In this document: one piece after another, positions 43,241-51,841 of the stretch
Position numbering within the stretch: the stretch's first letter is position 1
Layout of the letters: each line of letters begins with the position of its first letter
Assembly: GCA_017622295.1 (NCBI GenBank)
Contig: JAGARK010000052.1
Coordinates: 1 to 64,000, forward strand
Origin: Oscillospiraceae bacterium
Lineage (GTDB): Bacteria > Bacillota > Clostridia > Oscillospirales > Oscillospiraceae
Direction: 5' to 3'
DNA: 64,000 bases
Position numbers and translations under genes: made by a program
The notes under the pieces: generated by a model
What the model was told of the DNA's origin: nothing
Database searches by the model: none
The model's input: the letters and a program-made list of their open reading frames with translations, nothing else

Positions 43241-43460
43241 ATGGTTTCCTCCCTTATAAGTTGAAGCGTTTTCCGCATTTTCATGGATGATCATTTCTTC
43301 CACTTTTCTGATTGGTACATTCCCGATAAAAGATGCCGTTCCCGTATTGGAAATAAACGCACAATCTACGCAGTGGATGATCCGATCGCCCCAAGGACCT
43401 CCACATAAAACAATTGCTTATGTGATTTATCATATCATACGATGGGGAAAGTTTCTATAA

Positions 43461-43496
43461 AAAAGAACACGCAACCAAATAGTTGCGTGTTCTTTT
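43461..43496 (-). terminator. Terminator of the tRNA-Ser gene
   Basis: On the minus strand AAGAACACGCAACT pairs with AGTTGCGTGTTCTT-type partner (one mismatch in the loop side) and ends in T6, directly after the tRNA CCA. Confidence 0.88.
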
Positions 43497-43585
43497 TGGC
43501 GGAGACGGTGGGATTCGAACCCACGTGGGCTTGCGCCCTAACTGATTTCGAGTCAGCCCCGTTATGACCGCTTCGATACGTCTCC
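43497..43585 (-). tRNA. tRNA-Ser (anticodon CGA)
   Basis: On the minus strand GGAGACG ... CGTCTCC make the 7-bp acceptor stem, followed by discriminator G and an encoded CCA. The anticodon arm is GCTGA-CTCGAAA-TCAGT, giving anticodon CGA (codon UCG). A long variable arm (GGGCGCAAGCCC) and the GTGGGTTCGAATCCCAC T arm mark a class II serine tRNA. Confidence 0.95.
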
Positions 43586-43598
43586 AGGTAACTGCTGT

Positions 43599-43627
43599 AT
43601 TATATCAGCCAACAATGGAAAAATCAA
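43599..43627 (-). promoter_or_regulatory. Sigma-A promoter of the tRNA-Ser gene
   Basis: On the minus strand TTGATT (43627-43622) and TATAAT (43604-43599) are 17 nt apart, about 14 nt before the tRNA. The -35 overlaps the last codons of the Cys-rich gene. Confidence 0.75.
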
Positions 43628-43887
43628 GGCTTTTTCGCCATTTCCATCACCAGAGCCATTTTCTCCATGACCTTATCGTAATTCTCCCGGCAGTGGGGGC
43701 GCAGACAGCCGGAGCAGTCTTTTATGCCATTTTCCAGATACCGGTAGCTGCCGCCGCACTTATCCCCAAGGGCATACAGCGGGCAATAGCAGAACAGACA
43801 GCTGAATGTTTCCGGGTCCGCCCCCGGATGACAGGGGAAGTACTCACACTCCCGATTCTGAAAAAAATCATAATGACTCACTGTCAC
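43624..43887 (-). CDS. Small Cys-rich protein (PF04071-type)
   Basis: 87 residues from a GTG with TTGGAGGTG upstream. 'ECEYFPCHPG', 'FSCLFCYCPLYALGDKCGG' and 'IKDCSGCLRPHCRENYDKVMEKM' are the conserved Cys and His blocks of the 'cysteine-rich small domain', sometimes fused to cobalamin-pathway proteins. Nine to ten Cys point to metal or Fe-S binding. No pathway neighbour is present: it sits between a tRNA and a pseudouridine synthase. Confidence 0.8.
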   Translation of the reverse strand: MTVSHYDFFQNRECEYFPCHPGADPETFSCLFCYCPLYALGDKCGGSYRYLENGIKDCSGCLRPHCRENYDKVMEKMALVMEMAKKP

Positions 43888-43933
43888 TGCACCTCCAACT
43901 CAGCCTTGCCGCTGAGAATAAAGCCTGATATAA

Positions 43934-44566
43934 TTAAACTGCCGTCCAGGGCCAGATTTCCGGCGGCTCATGGACAAACTCCATCTGCTCCCCGGTTTTG
44001 GGATGGGTAAAACCGATCCGATAAGACCAGAGAGCGATTTCGCAGGGGTCATTGCGCTCACTGTATTTCCGTTCTCCCACAAGGGGCATTCCCCTGCTGG
44101 CAAACTGGACCCGAATCTGATGAGTTCTGCCGGTATGAAGCTGAATCCGGACCCGGCTCATGGCCTCTCCCCTGGCAATGATTCTGTAATCCAGCACAGC
44201 CTCCTGAATGCCCTTGGCCATTTCTGCGGCCACATAGGTCATTTTCCGTGCCTTGTCACGGCCCAGCAGATCCCGGTAGGTTCCCATATCTGCTTCAGGT
44301 CTTCCATGAACCACAGCAACATATTCCTTATCGAATTCCCCGTCCCGGATCTGACGGGACAGCTCCGAGGCTGCTTTGGAATTTCTCGCCAGTACCATCA
44401 ATCCTGCCACCACCCGGTCCAGCCGGTGCACCGTCCGGATATCCCCATTGGGATCCCCCAAGGCTTCCCGGGCCAGCTCTGGTACGCCACCGGGTTCGTC
44501 CGTCGACAGCACTCTGGCTGGCTTCAGACAGACCAGGATATCATCATCCACATATAAAAGCTCCAT
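43934..44566 (-). CDS. RluA-family RNA pseudouridine synthase
   Basis: 210 residues, a short RluA form lacking an S4 domain. 'DDDILVCLKPARVLSTDEPGG', the catalytic 'TVHRLDRVVAGLMVLARN' (Asp after HRL), 'EYVAVVHGRPE', 'LHTGRTHQIRVQFASRGMPLVG' and 'IALWSYRIGFTHPKTGE' are all present. It isomerises uridine to pseudouridine in rRNA or tRNA. A TTGCAA/TAGGAT promoter-like pair lies upstream. It is divergent from the hydroxyacid dehydrogenase gene. Confidence 0.92.
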   Translation of the reverse strand: MELLYVDDDILVCLKPARVLSTDEPGGVPELAREALGDPNGDIRTVHRLDRVVAGLMVLARNSKAASELSRQIRDGEFDKEYVAVVHGRPEADMGTYRDLLGRDKARKMTYVAAEMAKGIQEAVLDYRIIARGEAMSRVRIQLHTGRTHQIRVQFASRGMPLVGERKYSERNDPCEIALWSYRIGFTHPKTGEQMEFVHEPPEIWPWTAV

Positions 44567-44651
44567 GCCGATCTCCTTACCACGTTTTCTCTATCCTATC
44601 AAATCAGCGGGAGCTTTGCAAGTATCCAATCCCAAAACGGAGGTGCACTCT

Positions 44652-45611
44652 ATGAAAATCGTCATTCTCGACGGCCAGGCTCTGAATCCCGGCGACCTGA
44701 GCTGGGATTGCATCGCATCCCTGGGCGAAACTACCGTGTACGATCAGACTGTGGGCGAGTCCGAGATCATCCGGCGCATCGGCGACGCGGAGATCGTGGT
44801 TCCCAACAAAACGCCTATCACGGAATCAGTGCTGGCCGCCTGTCCCAACATCAAACTCATTGCCGTCACCGCCACCGGCTACAACATCGTCGACTGCGAT
44901 GCCGCCGGTTACCGTGGAATTCCGGTGTGTAATGTCCCGGGGTACGGCACCGCCGCTGTGTCCCAGTTTACCATTGCCCTGCTGCTGGAGCTGTGCCACC
45001 GCATCGGTCACCATGACCGTGCCGTACACGAAGGGCGCTGGGAATCCTGCCCCAATTTCTGCTTCTGGGACACGCCACAGATGGAGCTGGCCGACAAGAC
45101 CATGGGCATCATCGGCTTCGGCCGCATCGGCAGGGCCACCGGCCGGATTGCCAAAGCCCTGGGCATGAGGATCATCGCCTGCAGCCGCAGCCAATGTGAC
45201 GAAGGACGTGAAATCGGCGAGTATGTGGAGCTGGACAGATTGCTTGCAGAATCCGATGTGATCTCACTCCACTGCCCTCTGTTCCCAGAGACCACAGGCA
45301 TCATCAACGAAGCCGCCATCGCCAAGATGAAGGAGGGCGTCATCATTCTCAACACCTCCCGGGGCCCGCTGATCGATGAACAGGCCCTCGCCGACGCGCT
45401 TTGCTCCGGCAAAGTCCGGGGAGCCGCTGTGGATGTGGTATCCCGTGAGCCCATCCTACCCGACAATCCCCTGCTGAGTGCCCCCAACTGCATCATAACC
45501 CCCCACATGGCCTGGGCCCAGGGGGAAGCCCGCCAGCGGATCATTGACATCACCGCCGAAAACATCGGCGCTTTTCTGGCCGGAAAGCCTCGGAATGTGG
45601 TCAATCTCTGA
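44652..45611 (+). CDS. D-2-hydroxyacid dehydrogenase (glycerate/hydroxypyruvate type)
   Basis: 319 residues from an ATG behind CGGAGGTGC. NAD-binding motif 'MGIIGFGRIGRATGRIAKALGM'; catalytic residues in 'ILNTSRGPLIDEQAL' (Arg), 'VDVVSREPI' (Glu) and 'CIITPHMAWAQGEAR' (His). 'ATGYNIVDCDAAGYRGIPVCNVPGYGTAAVSQF' is usual for the glycerate dehydrogenase/HprA group. It probably reduces hydroxypyruvate or a similar 2-keto acid with NADH. It stands alone and is followed by a perfect GTAGGG hairpin that may end the transcript. Confidence 0.88.
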   Translation: MKIVILDGQALNPGDLSWDCIASLGETTVYDQTVGESEIIRRIGDAEIVVPNKTPITESVLAACPNIKLIAVTATGYNIVDCDAAGYRGIPVCNVPGYGTAAVSQFTIALLLELCHRIGHHDRAVHEGRWESCPNFCFWDTPQMELADKTMGIIGFGRIGRATGRIAKALGMRIIACSRSQCDEGREIGEYVELDRLLAESDVISLHCPLFPETTGIINEAAIAKMKEGVIILNTSRGPLIDEQALADALCSGKVRGAAVDVVSREPILPDNPLLSAPNCIITPHMAWAQGEARQRIIDITAENIGAFLAGKPRNVVNL

Positions 45612-45646
45612 CAAATCCGGGAATGACACATAGCCGCGGTATGAGT

Positions 45647-45676
45647 GTAGGGCCCGGCCTCCCGGCCGGGCCCTAC
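45647..45676. repeat. GTAGGGCCCGGC hairpin repeat
   Basis: GTAGGGCCCGGC and GCCGGGCCCTAC pair perfectly around CTCCCG. It is the cleanest copy of the GTAGGG-type palindromes also seen near 40216 and 59735. Confidence 0.75.
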
Positions 45677-45922
45677 GAATGTCCATAATGAATGGTTTAT
45701 GGCTTTCAAAGAAGTTTTCAACAACCGATTCCTTCTTTTTTGAAAGTCGGAACCGGAATGTCATGAACTTCCTCTTATACGAAAGCAGAGAACTTTTCAT
45801 CAGCAAAAACATTGATAATCGCACATTTATTTATAGGTTTTCATACTATATCATAAAATTTCTTTTCAAAAAAGATTGCCTTTGCATTTTCATTTTCTTT
45901 GCAAAAACAAGGAGCGTCCTGA

Positions 45923-45978
45923 TTATTCACAAAAGTATTCAACACTTTCCACAGGTTTTTCCACAGCCCTTCTCCACA
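45923..45978 (+). promoter_or_regulatory. Cluster of four DnaA-box-like sites
   Basis: TTATTCACA (45923) and TTTTCCACA (45957) match the TTWTNCACA pattern exactly; CTTTCCACA (45945) and TTCTCCACA (45970) differ by one base. All face the same way, with start-to-start spacings of 22, 12 and 13 nt, inside an AT-rich stretch. Confidence 0.5.
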
Positions 45979-46100
45979 AATACAATGCCGAAATACGTCG
46001 AATTCAGGAATTTTCAACAATTCCGTAACAATTCCCAACCGGTTACAAATCGAAAACAATTTTCACATTTCCTTCATATTCATTTTGCGAATAACCATGC

Positions 46101-46132
46101 AAAAAGCGGAAGACTTTCGTCTTCCGCTTTTT
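46101..46132. terminator. Terminator of the cysS-polA-rimI-tsaD operon
   Basis: AAAAAGCGGAAGAC pairs with GTCTTCCGCTTTTT around TTTC. It is symmetric enough to work in both directions and lies 2 nt after the tsaD stop. Confidence 0.88.
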
Positions 46133-46133
46133 C

Positions 46134-47150
46134 TCACAGGGCTTCGCCCAGGATGGACTTGGTGGCATAGGCGTTGAGGCTCATGTCAGCCACATTGCCG
46201 ACCAGATATTCGTAATAGGCCTGGGAGCCGATCATGGCGCCGTTGTCACCGCAGAGCTTCAGCGGCGGCATGTAAACCTCCGCACCCAGCTTGCCCGCAG
46301 CTTCCAGAATGTCGTGACGGATTCTGGAGTTAGCGGCTACACCGCCAGCCACGGCAACCTTCTTGTACCCCGTTTCCTCCAGCGCCCGCACGACTCTGGG
46401 TACCAGCGTTTCGGAAACCGCAGCAGTAAAGGCAGCACAGAGGCTGGGAATATCCAGCTCCTCCCCCACCTGCTCGGCGTGGTGGATCAGATTCAGCGTT
46501 GCGGTCTTCAGTCCGGAGAAACTCATATTGTAAGGATTCTCACCGGGCTTGGCAACGGGCAGATGGTACCTGGTCTCATCCCCCTGCTGAGCGGCCTTGT
46601 CCAGCGCCGCGCCGCCGGGATAGGGCATGCCAAGCACACGGCCCACCTTGTCGAAGCACTCGCCTGCTGCATCATCCAGGGTGGTTCCCAGGATCTGCAT
46701 ATCGGTGTAGTCCTTGACTTCGATGATCATGGTATGACCGCCGGAGACCACCAGGCACAGAAAGGGCGGCTCCAGATCGGGATAGGCCAGATAATTGGCA
46801 GCGATATGGCCCCGGATATGGTGGACCGGGATCAGAGGCTTGTTCAGCGCCATGGCGGCAGCTTTGGCAAAGTTGACGCCCACCAGCACCGCACCAATCA
46901 GGCCGGGAGCATAGGTCACAGCCACTGCATCAATCTCATCACGGGTCAGACCGGCATTTTCCAGAGCCTGATCCGCAAGGCCGTAGATGGCTTCAATATG
47001 CTTTCGGGATGCGATCTCCGGCACCACGCCGCCGTATTCCCGGTGAAGGGCCACCTGGGAGGCAATGCAGTCAGTCAGCACTTCCCGTCCGTCCCGGACG
47101 ATGGCCACAGCAGTCTCATCGCAGGAGGATTCCACAGCTAAAATGTTCAT
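46134..47150 (-). CDS. tsaD: tRNA N6-adenosine threonylcarbamoyltransferase
   Basis: 338 residues from the ATG at 47150, preceded by CGAAAGGAG. 'ILAVESSCDETAVAIV', the metal-binding 'IPVHHIRGHIAANYL', 'PFLCLVVSGGHTMI', 'DDAAGECFDKVGRVLG', 'SFSGLKTA' and 'KKVAVAGGVAANSRIR' are the TsaD signature blocks. With TsaB, TsaC and TsaE it makes t6A37 in ANN-decoding tRNAs, an essential step. The ATG overlaps the rimI stop (ATGA), so it is last in a four-gene coupled operon. tsaB and tsaE are not next to it. Confidence 0.96.
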   Translation of the reverse strand: MNILAVESSCDETAVAIVRDGREVLTDCIASQVALHREYGGVVPEIASRKHIEAIYGLADQALENAGLTRDEIDAVAVTYAPGLIGAVLVGVNFAKAAAMALNKPLIPVHHIRGHIAANYLAYPDLEPPFLCLVVSGGHTMIIEVKDYTDMQILGTTLDDAAGECFDKVGRVLGMPYPGGAALDKAAQQGDETRYHLPVAKPGENPYNMSFSGLKTATLNLIHHAEQVGEELDIPSLCAAFTAAVSETLVPRVVRALEETGYKKVAVAGGVAANSRIRHDILEAAGKLGAEVYMPPLKLCGDNGAMIGSQAYYEYLVGNVADMSLNAYATKSILGEAL

Positions 47151-47593
47151 GCTTTCCACTCCTTTCGCAGGATCAGAGCGTCTTCTCTGGGGTTTCGGTA
47201 GTAATTCTTCCGTAGGCCCGTCTGGATAAAGCCCAGCTTTTCATACAGGCCGATGGCAGGGGCATTGGAAGCGCGGACTTCTAAAGTCAGGCTGTGACTG
47301 CCGATGGATTTCAGTTCCTCCACCAGTGCATTCACCAGTTTTTCGGCAATGCCCTGCCTGCGGAACGCAGCGGTGACCGCCACATTCATCATATCCGTTT
47401 CGTCCATTACCGTCTGGGAGCCCACATAGCCCGCCACGGTGTCGCCGTCCAGGGCAACCAGCCACAGTGCCAGCTTGTTATCCAGTTCCCCGGCAACGCT
47501 TCGGACGCTCCAGGCGTCTTTCCCGAAGCACTCCAGCTCGATTGCCGCCACAGAGGCCACATGATCGGGATTCATTCTGAAAATTTCCATCAT
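47147..47593 (-). CDS. rimI: Ribosomal protein S18-alanine N-acetyltransferase-like GNAT protein
   Basis: 148 residues: 'ELECFGKDAWSVRSVAGELDN', 'GYVGSQTVMDETDMMNVAVTAAFRRQGIAEKLVNALVEEL' (acetyl-CoA loop RRQGIA) and 'LTLEVRASNAPAIGLYEKLGFIQTGLRKNYYRNPREDALIL' are the RimI pattern. It acetylates the N-terminus of S18 or other proteins. The ATG at 47593 forms ATGA with the polA stop; the next ATG 3 nt later has slightly better spacing to GAGG. RimI and TsaD genes lie together in many Firmicutes. Confidence 0.9.
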   Translation of the reverse strand: MMEIFRMNPDHVASVAAIELECFGKDAWSVRSVAGELDNKLALWLVALDGDTVAGYVGSQTVMDETDMMNVAVTAAFRRQGIAEKLVNALVEELKSIGSHSLTLEVRASNAPAIGLYEKLGFIQTGLRKNYYRNPREDALILRKEWKA

Positions 47594-50121
47594 TTTGCCT
47601 CGTACCAGCTCTTTCCGATCTTGGCTTCCGCCGTGAGGGGGACCTTCAGCTGGGCAACATTCTCCATCTCCCGGCTGACCAGGTCGGCAACATCAGCAGC
47701 GATCTCCTCGGGGCATTCGACAATCAGCTCGTCGTGAACCTGCAGCAGCAGCTTGGCTTCGGGATAATTCTCCCGCAGCGCCTTGTCCACCCGGATCATG
47801 GCCAGCTTGATGAGGTCTGCGGCAGTACCCTGGATGGGAGTATTCAGCGTCATACGCTCTGCACCACTTCGGATGTTGAAATTGCTGCTCTTCAGCTCCG
47901 GGATATAGCGGCGGCGACCGAACATGGTCTCGGTGTAGCCCCGCTCCCGGGCTTCGGCGACCACATTCTTCATGAAGGAACGAACGCCCCGGTAGTTGGT
48001 CAGATAGTTCTCGATATAGGCCTTGGCCTCGTAGCGGCTGACGCCGATATCCTCGGACAGGGAGAATTCGGAAATGCCGTAGACGATGCCAAAATTGACA
48101 GCCTTGGCATGGCGGCGCTGGAGGGATGTGACCTCCTCAGGCGCAACACCAAACACCTGGCTTGCGGTGACGGTGTGGATATCCATACCGCCCCGGAAGG
48201 CATTGCACATATTCTCATCTTCCGCAATGTGGGCCAGGACCCGCAGCTCAATCTGGCTGTAGTCCGCATCCACCAGCACATGGCCGTCCTTGGGAATGAA
48301 CATCTTCCGGATCTCCGCGCCCAGATCAGTGCGGACGGGGATGTTCTGCAGGTTCGGCTCCGTGGAGGACAGGCGTCCGGTGGCTGTCACCAGATTCTGG
48401 AAGGTGGTGTGAATTCTGCCATCCTCACGGATTTCTTTCAGCAGTCCGTCGGCGTAGGTAGACTTCAGCTTGGTCAGCATCCGGTAGTCCATGATGGCAG
48501 GGATGATGGGGTGTTTGTTTTTCAGCTTTTCCAGCACATCCGCATTGGTGGAGAAACCGGTTTTGGTCTTCTTCACAGGAGGCAGCTCCAGCTTGACAAA
48601 CAGCAACTCCCCCAGCTGCTTGGTGGAATTGATGTTGAAGGGACCGTCGGAATAGGAATAGATCAGCTTTTCACATTCGTCGATCCGCTCCGACAGCATG
48701 GTGCCGAACTGCTCCAGCTGAGCCCGGTCAATATCGATACCCTCACGCTCCATCCGGTAGAGCACATCGCACAGGGGTAGCTCGATCTCATTGTAAAGCC
48801 GGGTCATGCCCTGCTTCTCCAGTTCACCAGTCAGAACCGGGCGCAGATGCCACAGGGCTTCAGCGCAGGCGGCTGCATCGCCATCGTCCACGGTAGTGCC
48901 AAGGAAGGTGGTCGCCAGCTTGGACACGGGATAGTCGGACTGGGAGGGGTTCAGGTCGTAAGCCGCCAGGGCGGTGTCGAAGCTGAAATTGCTGTGACAC
49001 AGTCCCAGCTCGTCCATGCGGTGCATGGTGGACTTCATATCGTGGCAGATACAGTTCATGCGGCCCAGCAGACAGTTGCAGGCCATCTGAACCTCCATGG
49101 GGGTCATGGTGCATACGCCCTTCTCCCATGCAACGCCCAGGGTGCCGTCCTCCGCGATATACACGGCGCAGGAAAGGCCCTCTTCGGGCATTTCGTCGCA
49201 GCGGGGCAGCGCGGCGATCTTGATCTCCGCCTTGGGCTTTTCCATTTCCGCACCCCGGAGGCCGTACTTGTCGATCAGCCGAACGAATTCCAGCTTCTGG
49301 AACAGGTCATACAGCGCAGGCCGGTTATAGGGCATAACGATGGCGTCCCTGGGCTCAAAATCAATGGGCGCTTCGGGAACAATGGTGGCCAGTTCGTAAG
49401 ACAGGTAAGCATTCTCCTTCCCTGCTTCCAGCTTTTCCCGGAGCTTGGGACGGATGGACTTATCTTCCAGATTCTCATAGACGCCGTCCAGCGTGCCGAA
49501 TTTTGTCAGCAGGTCGGTGGCGGTCTTGGGGCCGACACCAGCGACGCCGGGGATATTGTCGGAGGAATCGCCCATCAGGGCCTTCAGGTCGATGAGCCGC
49601 CTGGGCTCGAAGCCGTATTCCTCTTTGAATTTTTCTTCTGTATAGAGGGTCGCGTTGGTCTGACCACCCTTCGTGATGACCAGCTTGATGTGGACATTGT
49701 CATCGATCAGCTGCAGACTGTCCCGGTCACCGGTGACCACGACGCATTCCCAGCCATTATTGGAGCAGATCCTGCCCACAGTGCCGATGACGTCATCCGC
49801 TTCCCAGCCCTGGCATTCATAAATGGGAATGTTCATGGCCCGCAAAACGTCCTTCATCAGGGGCATCTGCATGGCAAGCTCCTCGGGCATACCATGGCGC
49901 GTTGCCTTGTAGCCATCATATTTCAGATGGCGGAAGGTGGGGCCGTGGAGGTCGAAGGCAACGCAGACAGCATCTGGCTGCTCTTCCTTCTCCATGCGCT
50001 CCAGAATATTCAGAAATCCGAAGATTGCATGGGTATACAGGCCCTCCCGGGTGGTCAAGGGTTTAACACCGAAATAGGCCCGATTGATGACGGAATTACC
50101 GTCAAGAATCATCAGTTTCAT
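47590..50121 (-). CDS. polA: DNA polymerase I
   Basis: 843 residues from the ATG at 50121 (GGAGAAAAG upstream; it overlaps the cysS stop as ATGA). The first ~290 residues are the 5' nuclease ('YECQGWEADDVIGT', 'VTGDRDSLQLID', 'LMGDSSDNIPGVAGVGPKTA'). The middle exonuclease domain lacks the DxE pair of proofreading enzymes, as in most Gram-positive PolA, so proofreading is probably lost. The polymerase has 'DADYSQIELRVLAHIA', 'RRHAKAVNFGIVYGIS' and 'LLLQVHDELIVE'. It fills gaps and removes RNA primers. Its placement behind cysS puts it downstream of a T-box. Confidence 0.96.
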   Translation of the reverse strand: MKLMILDGNSVINRAYFGVKPLTTREGLYTHAIFGFLNILERMEKEEQPDAVCVAFDLHGPTFRHLKYDGYKATRHGMPEELAMQMPLMKDVLRAMNIPIYECQGWEADDVIGTVGRICSNNGWECVVVTGDRDSLQLIDDNVHIKLVITKGGQTNATLYTEEKFKEEYGFEPRRLIDLKALMGDSSDNIPGVAGVGPKTATDLLTKFGTLDGVYENLEDKSIRPKLREKLEAGKENAYLSYELATIVPEAPIDFEPRDAIVMPYNRPALYDLFQKLEFVRLIDKYGLRGAEMEKPKAEIKIAALPRCDEMPEEGLSCAVYIAEDGTLGVAWEKGVCTMTPMEVQMACNCLLGRMNCICHDMKSTMHRMDELGLCHSNFSFDTALAAYDLNPSQSDYPVSKLATTFLGTTVDDGDAAACAEALWHLRPVLTGELEKQGMTRLYNEIELPLCDVLYRMEREGIDIDRAQLEQFGTMLSERIDECEKLIYSYSDGPFNINSTKQLGELLFVKLELPPVKKTKTGFSTNADVLEKLKNKHPIIPAIMDYRMLTKLKSTYADGLLKEIREDGRIHTTFQNLVTATGRLSSTEPNLQNIPVRTDLGAEIRKMFIPKDGHVLVDADYSQIELRVLAHIAEDENMCNAFRGGMDIHTVTASQVFGVAPEEVTSLQRRHAKAVNFGIVYGISEFSLSEDIGVSRYEAKAYIENYLTNYRGVRSFMKNVVAEARERGYTETMFGRRRYIPELKSSNFNIRSGAERMTLNTPIQGTAADLIKLAMIRVDKALRENYPEAKLLLQVHDELIVECPEEIAADVADLVSREMENVAQLKVPLTAEAKIGKSWYEAK

Positions 50122-51533
50122 ACTTTTCTCCACTTGGCGCCCTGGGGGGTGTCAATGATCTCGATGCCGCGCTCCTTCAGCTCGTCGCGGATGCGGTCGG
50201 CCTCAGCCCAGTTCTTGGCCTTCTTGGCCTCGGTACGAGCGGCAACCAGTGCGTCGATCTCGGGATCGGCGTTGGCGGCCTCTTCCTCTGCCTGCTTCTT
50301 GGCAAGAGCCTCGGCGGCCTCAATCAGATTCAGGGAGAGAACCTTATCGAAATCAGCCAGAGCCGCCAGCTTGGTGGCGTCGCCCACCTTGGCCTTCAGC
50401 ACGTCGTAAACAGCAGTGATGGCAAGGGAGGTATTCAGGTCGCCGTTCAGGGCGTTCAGGAACTTCTCCTGCAGCTTTGCCAGTGCTTCAGCGTCCACCT
50501 CGCCCTCATTCTTGAAGGTGGCGATCTTGGCGATCAGCTTGTCATAAGCGGTCTTGGCATTGTCCAGGTTCTCCCAGGAGAATACCAGATTCCGGCGGTA
50601 GTGGCTCTGCAGGCAGAACAGGCGGTAGACCATGGGATCATAGCCCTTGCTCTCCAGCAGGGAGACAGTCAGGAACTCGCCCTTGGACTTGGACATCTTG
50701 CCTCCCTCGGTGTTCAGATGGTGGACATGGAACCAGTAGTTGCACCACTTGTGGCCCAGGTAGCTCTCGGACTGGGCGATCTCATTGGTGTGGTGGGGGA
50801 ATGCATTGTCGATGCCGCCGGCGTGGATGTCCAGATCCTCGCCCAGATGCTTCATGGAGATGCAGGAGCACTCGATGTGCCAGCCGGGATAGCCCACGCC
50901 CCAGGGAGAATCCCACTTCAGGGCCTGATCCTCAAACTTGGACTTGGTGAACCACAGAACAAAGTCGTTCTTATTGCGCTTGTTGGTGTCCTCCTCGACG
51001 CCTTCCCGAACGCCCACGTCCAGGTCTTCCTCGTTGTGGTCGTTGAAGACGTAGTATTTTTCCAGAGTGGAGGTATCGAAGTAGACATTACCGCCGGCAA
51101 AGTAGGCGTTGCCCTTTTCCAGCAGGGTCTGAACCATGTGGATATACTCGTCGATGCAGTTGGTAGCAGGCTCGACCACATCGGGCCACTTGATATTCAG
51201 CTTTTCGCAGTCTGCCTTGAAAGCCTCGGTGTAGAACCGGGCAATGTCCATGACGGTCTTGTTCTCGCGCTTGGCGCCTTTGACCATCTTATCTTCACCG
51301 GTGTCAGCATCAGAAGCCAGATGACCCACGTCCGTGATGTTCATGACGCGCTTGACGTTGTAGCCAACATAGCGCAGGGCCTTCTCCAGCACATCCTCCA
51401 TGATGTAGGAGCGCAGGTTGCCGATGTGGGCGTAGTGGTACACCGTGGGGCCGCAGGTGTACATCTTGACAAGGTCGGGATTGTTGGGAACAAACAGCTC
51501 CTTCTTATGGGAAACAGAGTTATAAAGATACAT
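50118..51533 (-). CDS. cysS: Cysteinyl-tRNA synthetase
   Basis: 471 residues from an ATG behind TTTGGAGGAATT. The class I signatures are 'YTCGPTVYHYAHIGNLRSY' (HIGH-like HIGN with the zinc Cys) and 'GGKMSKSKGEF'; zinc ligands lie in 'GWHIECSCISMKHLG' and 'DIHAGGIDNAFPHHTNEIAQSE'. It charges tRNA-Cys. Expression is governed by the T-box leader upstream with a Cys (UGC) specifier. First gene of the operon with polA, rimI and tsaD. Confidence 0.97.
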   Translation of the reverse strand: MYLYNSVSHKKELFVPNNPDLVKMYTCGPTVYHYAHIGNLRSYIMEDVLEKALRYVGYNVKRVMNITDVGHLASDADTGEDKMVKGAKRENKTVMDIARFYTEAFKADCEKLNIKWPDVVEPATNCIDEYIHMVQTLLEKGNAYFAGGNVYFDTSTLEKYYVFNDHNEEDLDVGVREGVEEDTNKRNKNDFVLWFTKSKFEDQALKWDSPWGVGYPGWHIECSCISMKHLGEDLDIHAGGIDNAFPHHTNEIAQSESYLGHKWCNYWFHVHHLNTEGGKMSKSKGEFLTVSLLESKGYDPMVYRLFCLQSHYRRNLVFSWENLDNAKTAYDKLIAKIATFKNEGEVDAEALAKLQEKFLNALNGDLNTSLAITAVYDVLKAKVGDATKLAALADFDKVLSLNLIEAAEALAKKQAEEEAANADPEIDALVAARTEAKKAKNWAEADRIRDELKERGIEIIDTPQGAKWRKV

Positions 51534-51564
51534 ATTGAATTCCTCCAAATGTTATTTTATGAAC

Positions 51565-51756
51565 AAAAAACGCCTCTTATGCCACAGGGCATAAGAGGCG
51601 GGTAAAACATACTCGCGGTTCCACTCTCATTTATCGCTTGATATGGAATTGTCCCGCTCCCGGACGCACTTTCACGCACCGCTCCTGCCCGGGCTTTCAG
51701 CCGCTGACCCAGGCTCTCTGAAGGTTTGGATAAAACGTTACTCTTTCCGCTCAACG
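51565..51756 (-). promoter_or_regulatory. T-box riboswitch reading tRNA-Cys
   Basis: On the minus strand Stem I has GAGCGGAAAGAGTAAC (loop-E AGTA) and closes with GTGAAAG-TGC-G-TCCG, giving specifier UGC (Cys). The T-box is AGAGTGGAACCGCG (51627-51614); its TGGA pairs with U73, the discriminator of tRNA-Cys. The terminator is CGCCTCTTATGCC with GGCATAAGAGGCG and T6. Low charged tRNA-Cys would favour readthrough into cysS-polA-rimI-tsaD. Confidence 0.93.
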
Positions 51757-51773
51757 CAGGATTTTACTCATAT

Positions 51774-51803
51774 ATTTTACCATCAAGGCTCCCCTTTTGT
51801 CAA
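51774..51803 (-). promoter_or_regulatory. Sigma-A promoter of the Cys T-box leader
   Basis: On the minus strand TTGACA (51803-51798) and TAAAAT (51779-51774) are 18 nt apart, just after the terminator of the aminotransferase gene. Confidence 0.72.
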
Positions 51804-51804
51804 G

Positions 51805-51835
51805 CAAAACGCGCCGGATGGGCTGCATCCGGCGC
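51805..51835 (-). terminator. Terminator of the aminotransferase gene
   Basis: On the minus strand GCGCCGGATGC pairs with GCATCCGGCGC-type partner around AGCC and is followed by GTTTTG. It separates the aminotransferase from the cysS promoter. Confidence 0.87.
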
Positions 51836-51841
51836 TTAATT

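Larger units (their letters stand above)
45612..46133. other. 522-bp AT-rich intergenic region
   Basis: It holds a GTAGGGCCCGGC hairpin at the left edge, then about 420 nt far richer in A and T than the rest of the window, four DnaA-box-like repeats and a shared terminator at the right edge. A 163-codon frame runs through it, but its product is low-complexity and shows no ribosome binding site, so I do not call it a gene. Confidence 0.75.

Noticed and set aside
45923-45978. Chromosomal origin of replication
   Set aside because: The boxes are suggestive, but dnaA, dnaN, rpmH or other usual origin neighbours are absent.
45679-46170. 163-codon frame in the AT-rich island
   Set aside because: Phe/Ser/Tyr-rich low-complexity product, no ribosome binding site, overlaps the DnaA-box-like cluster and the tsaD terminator.
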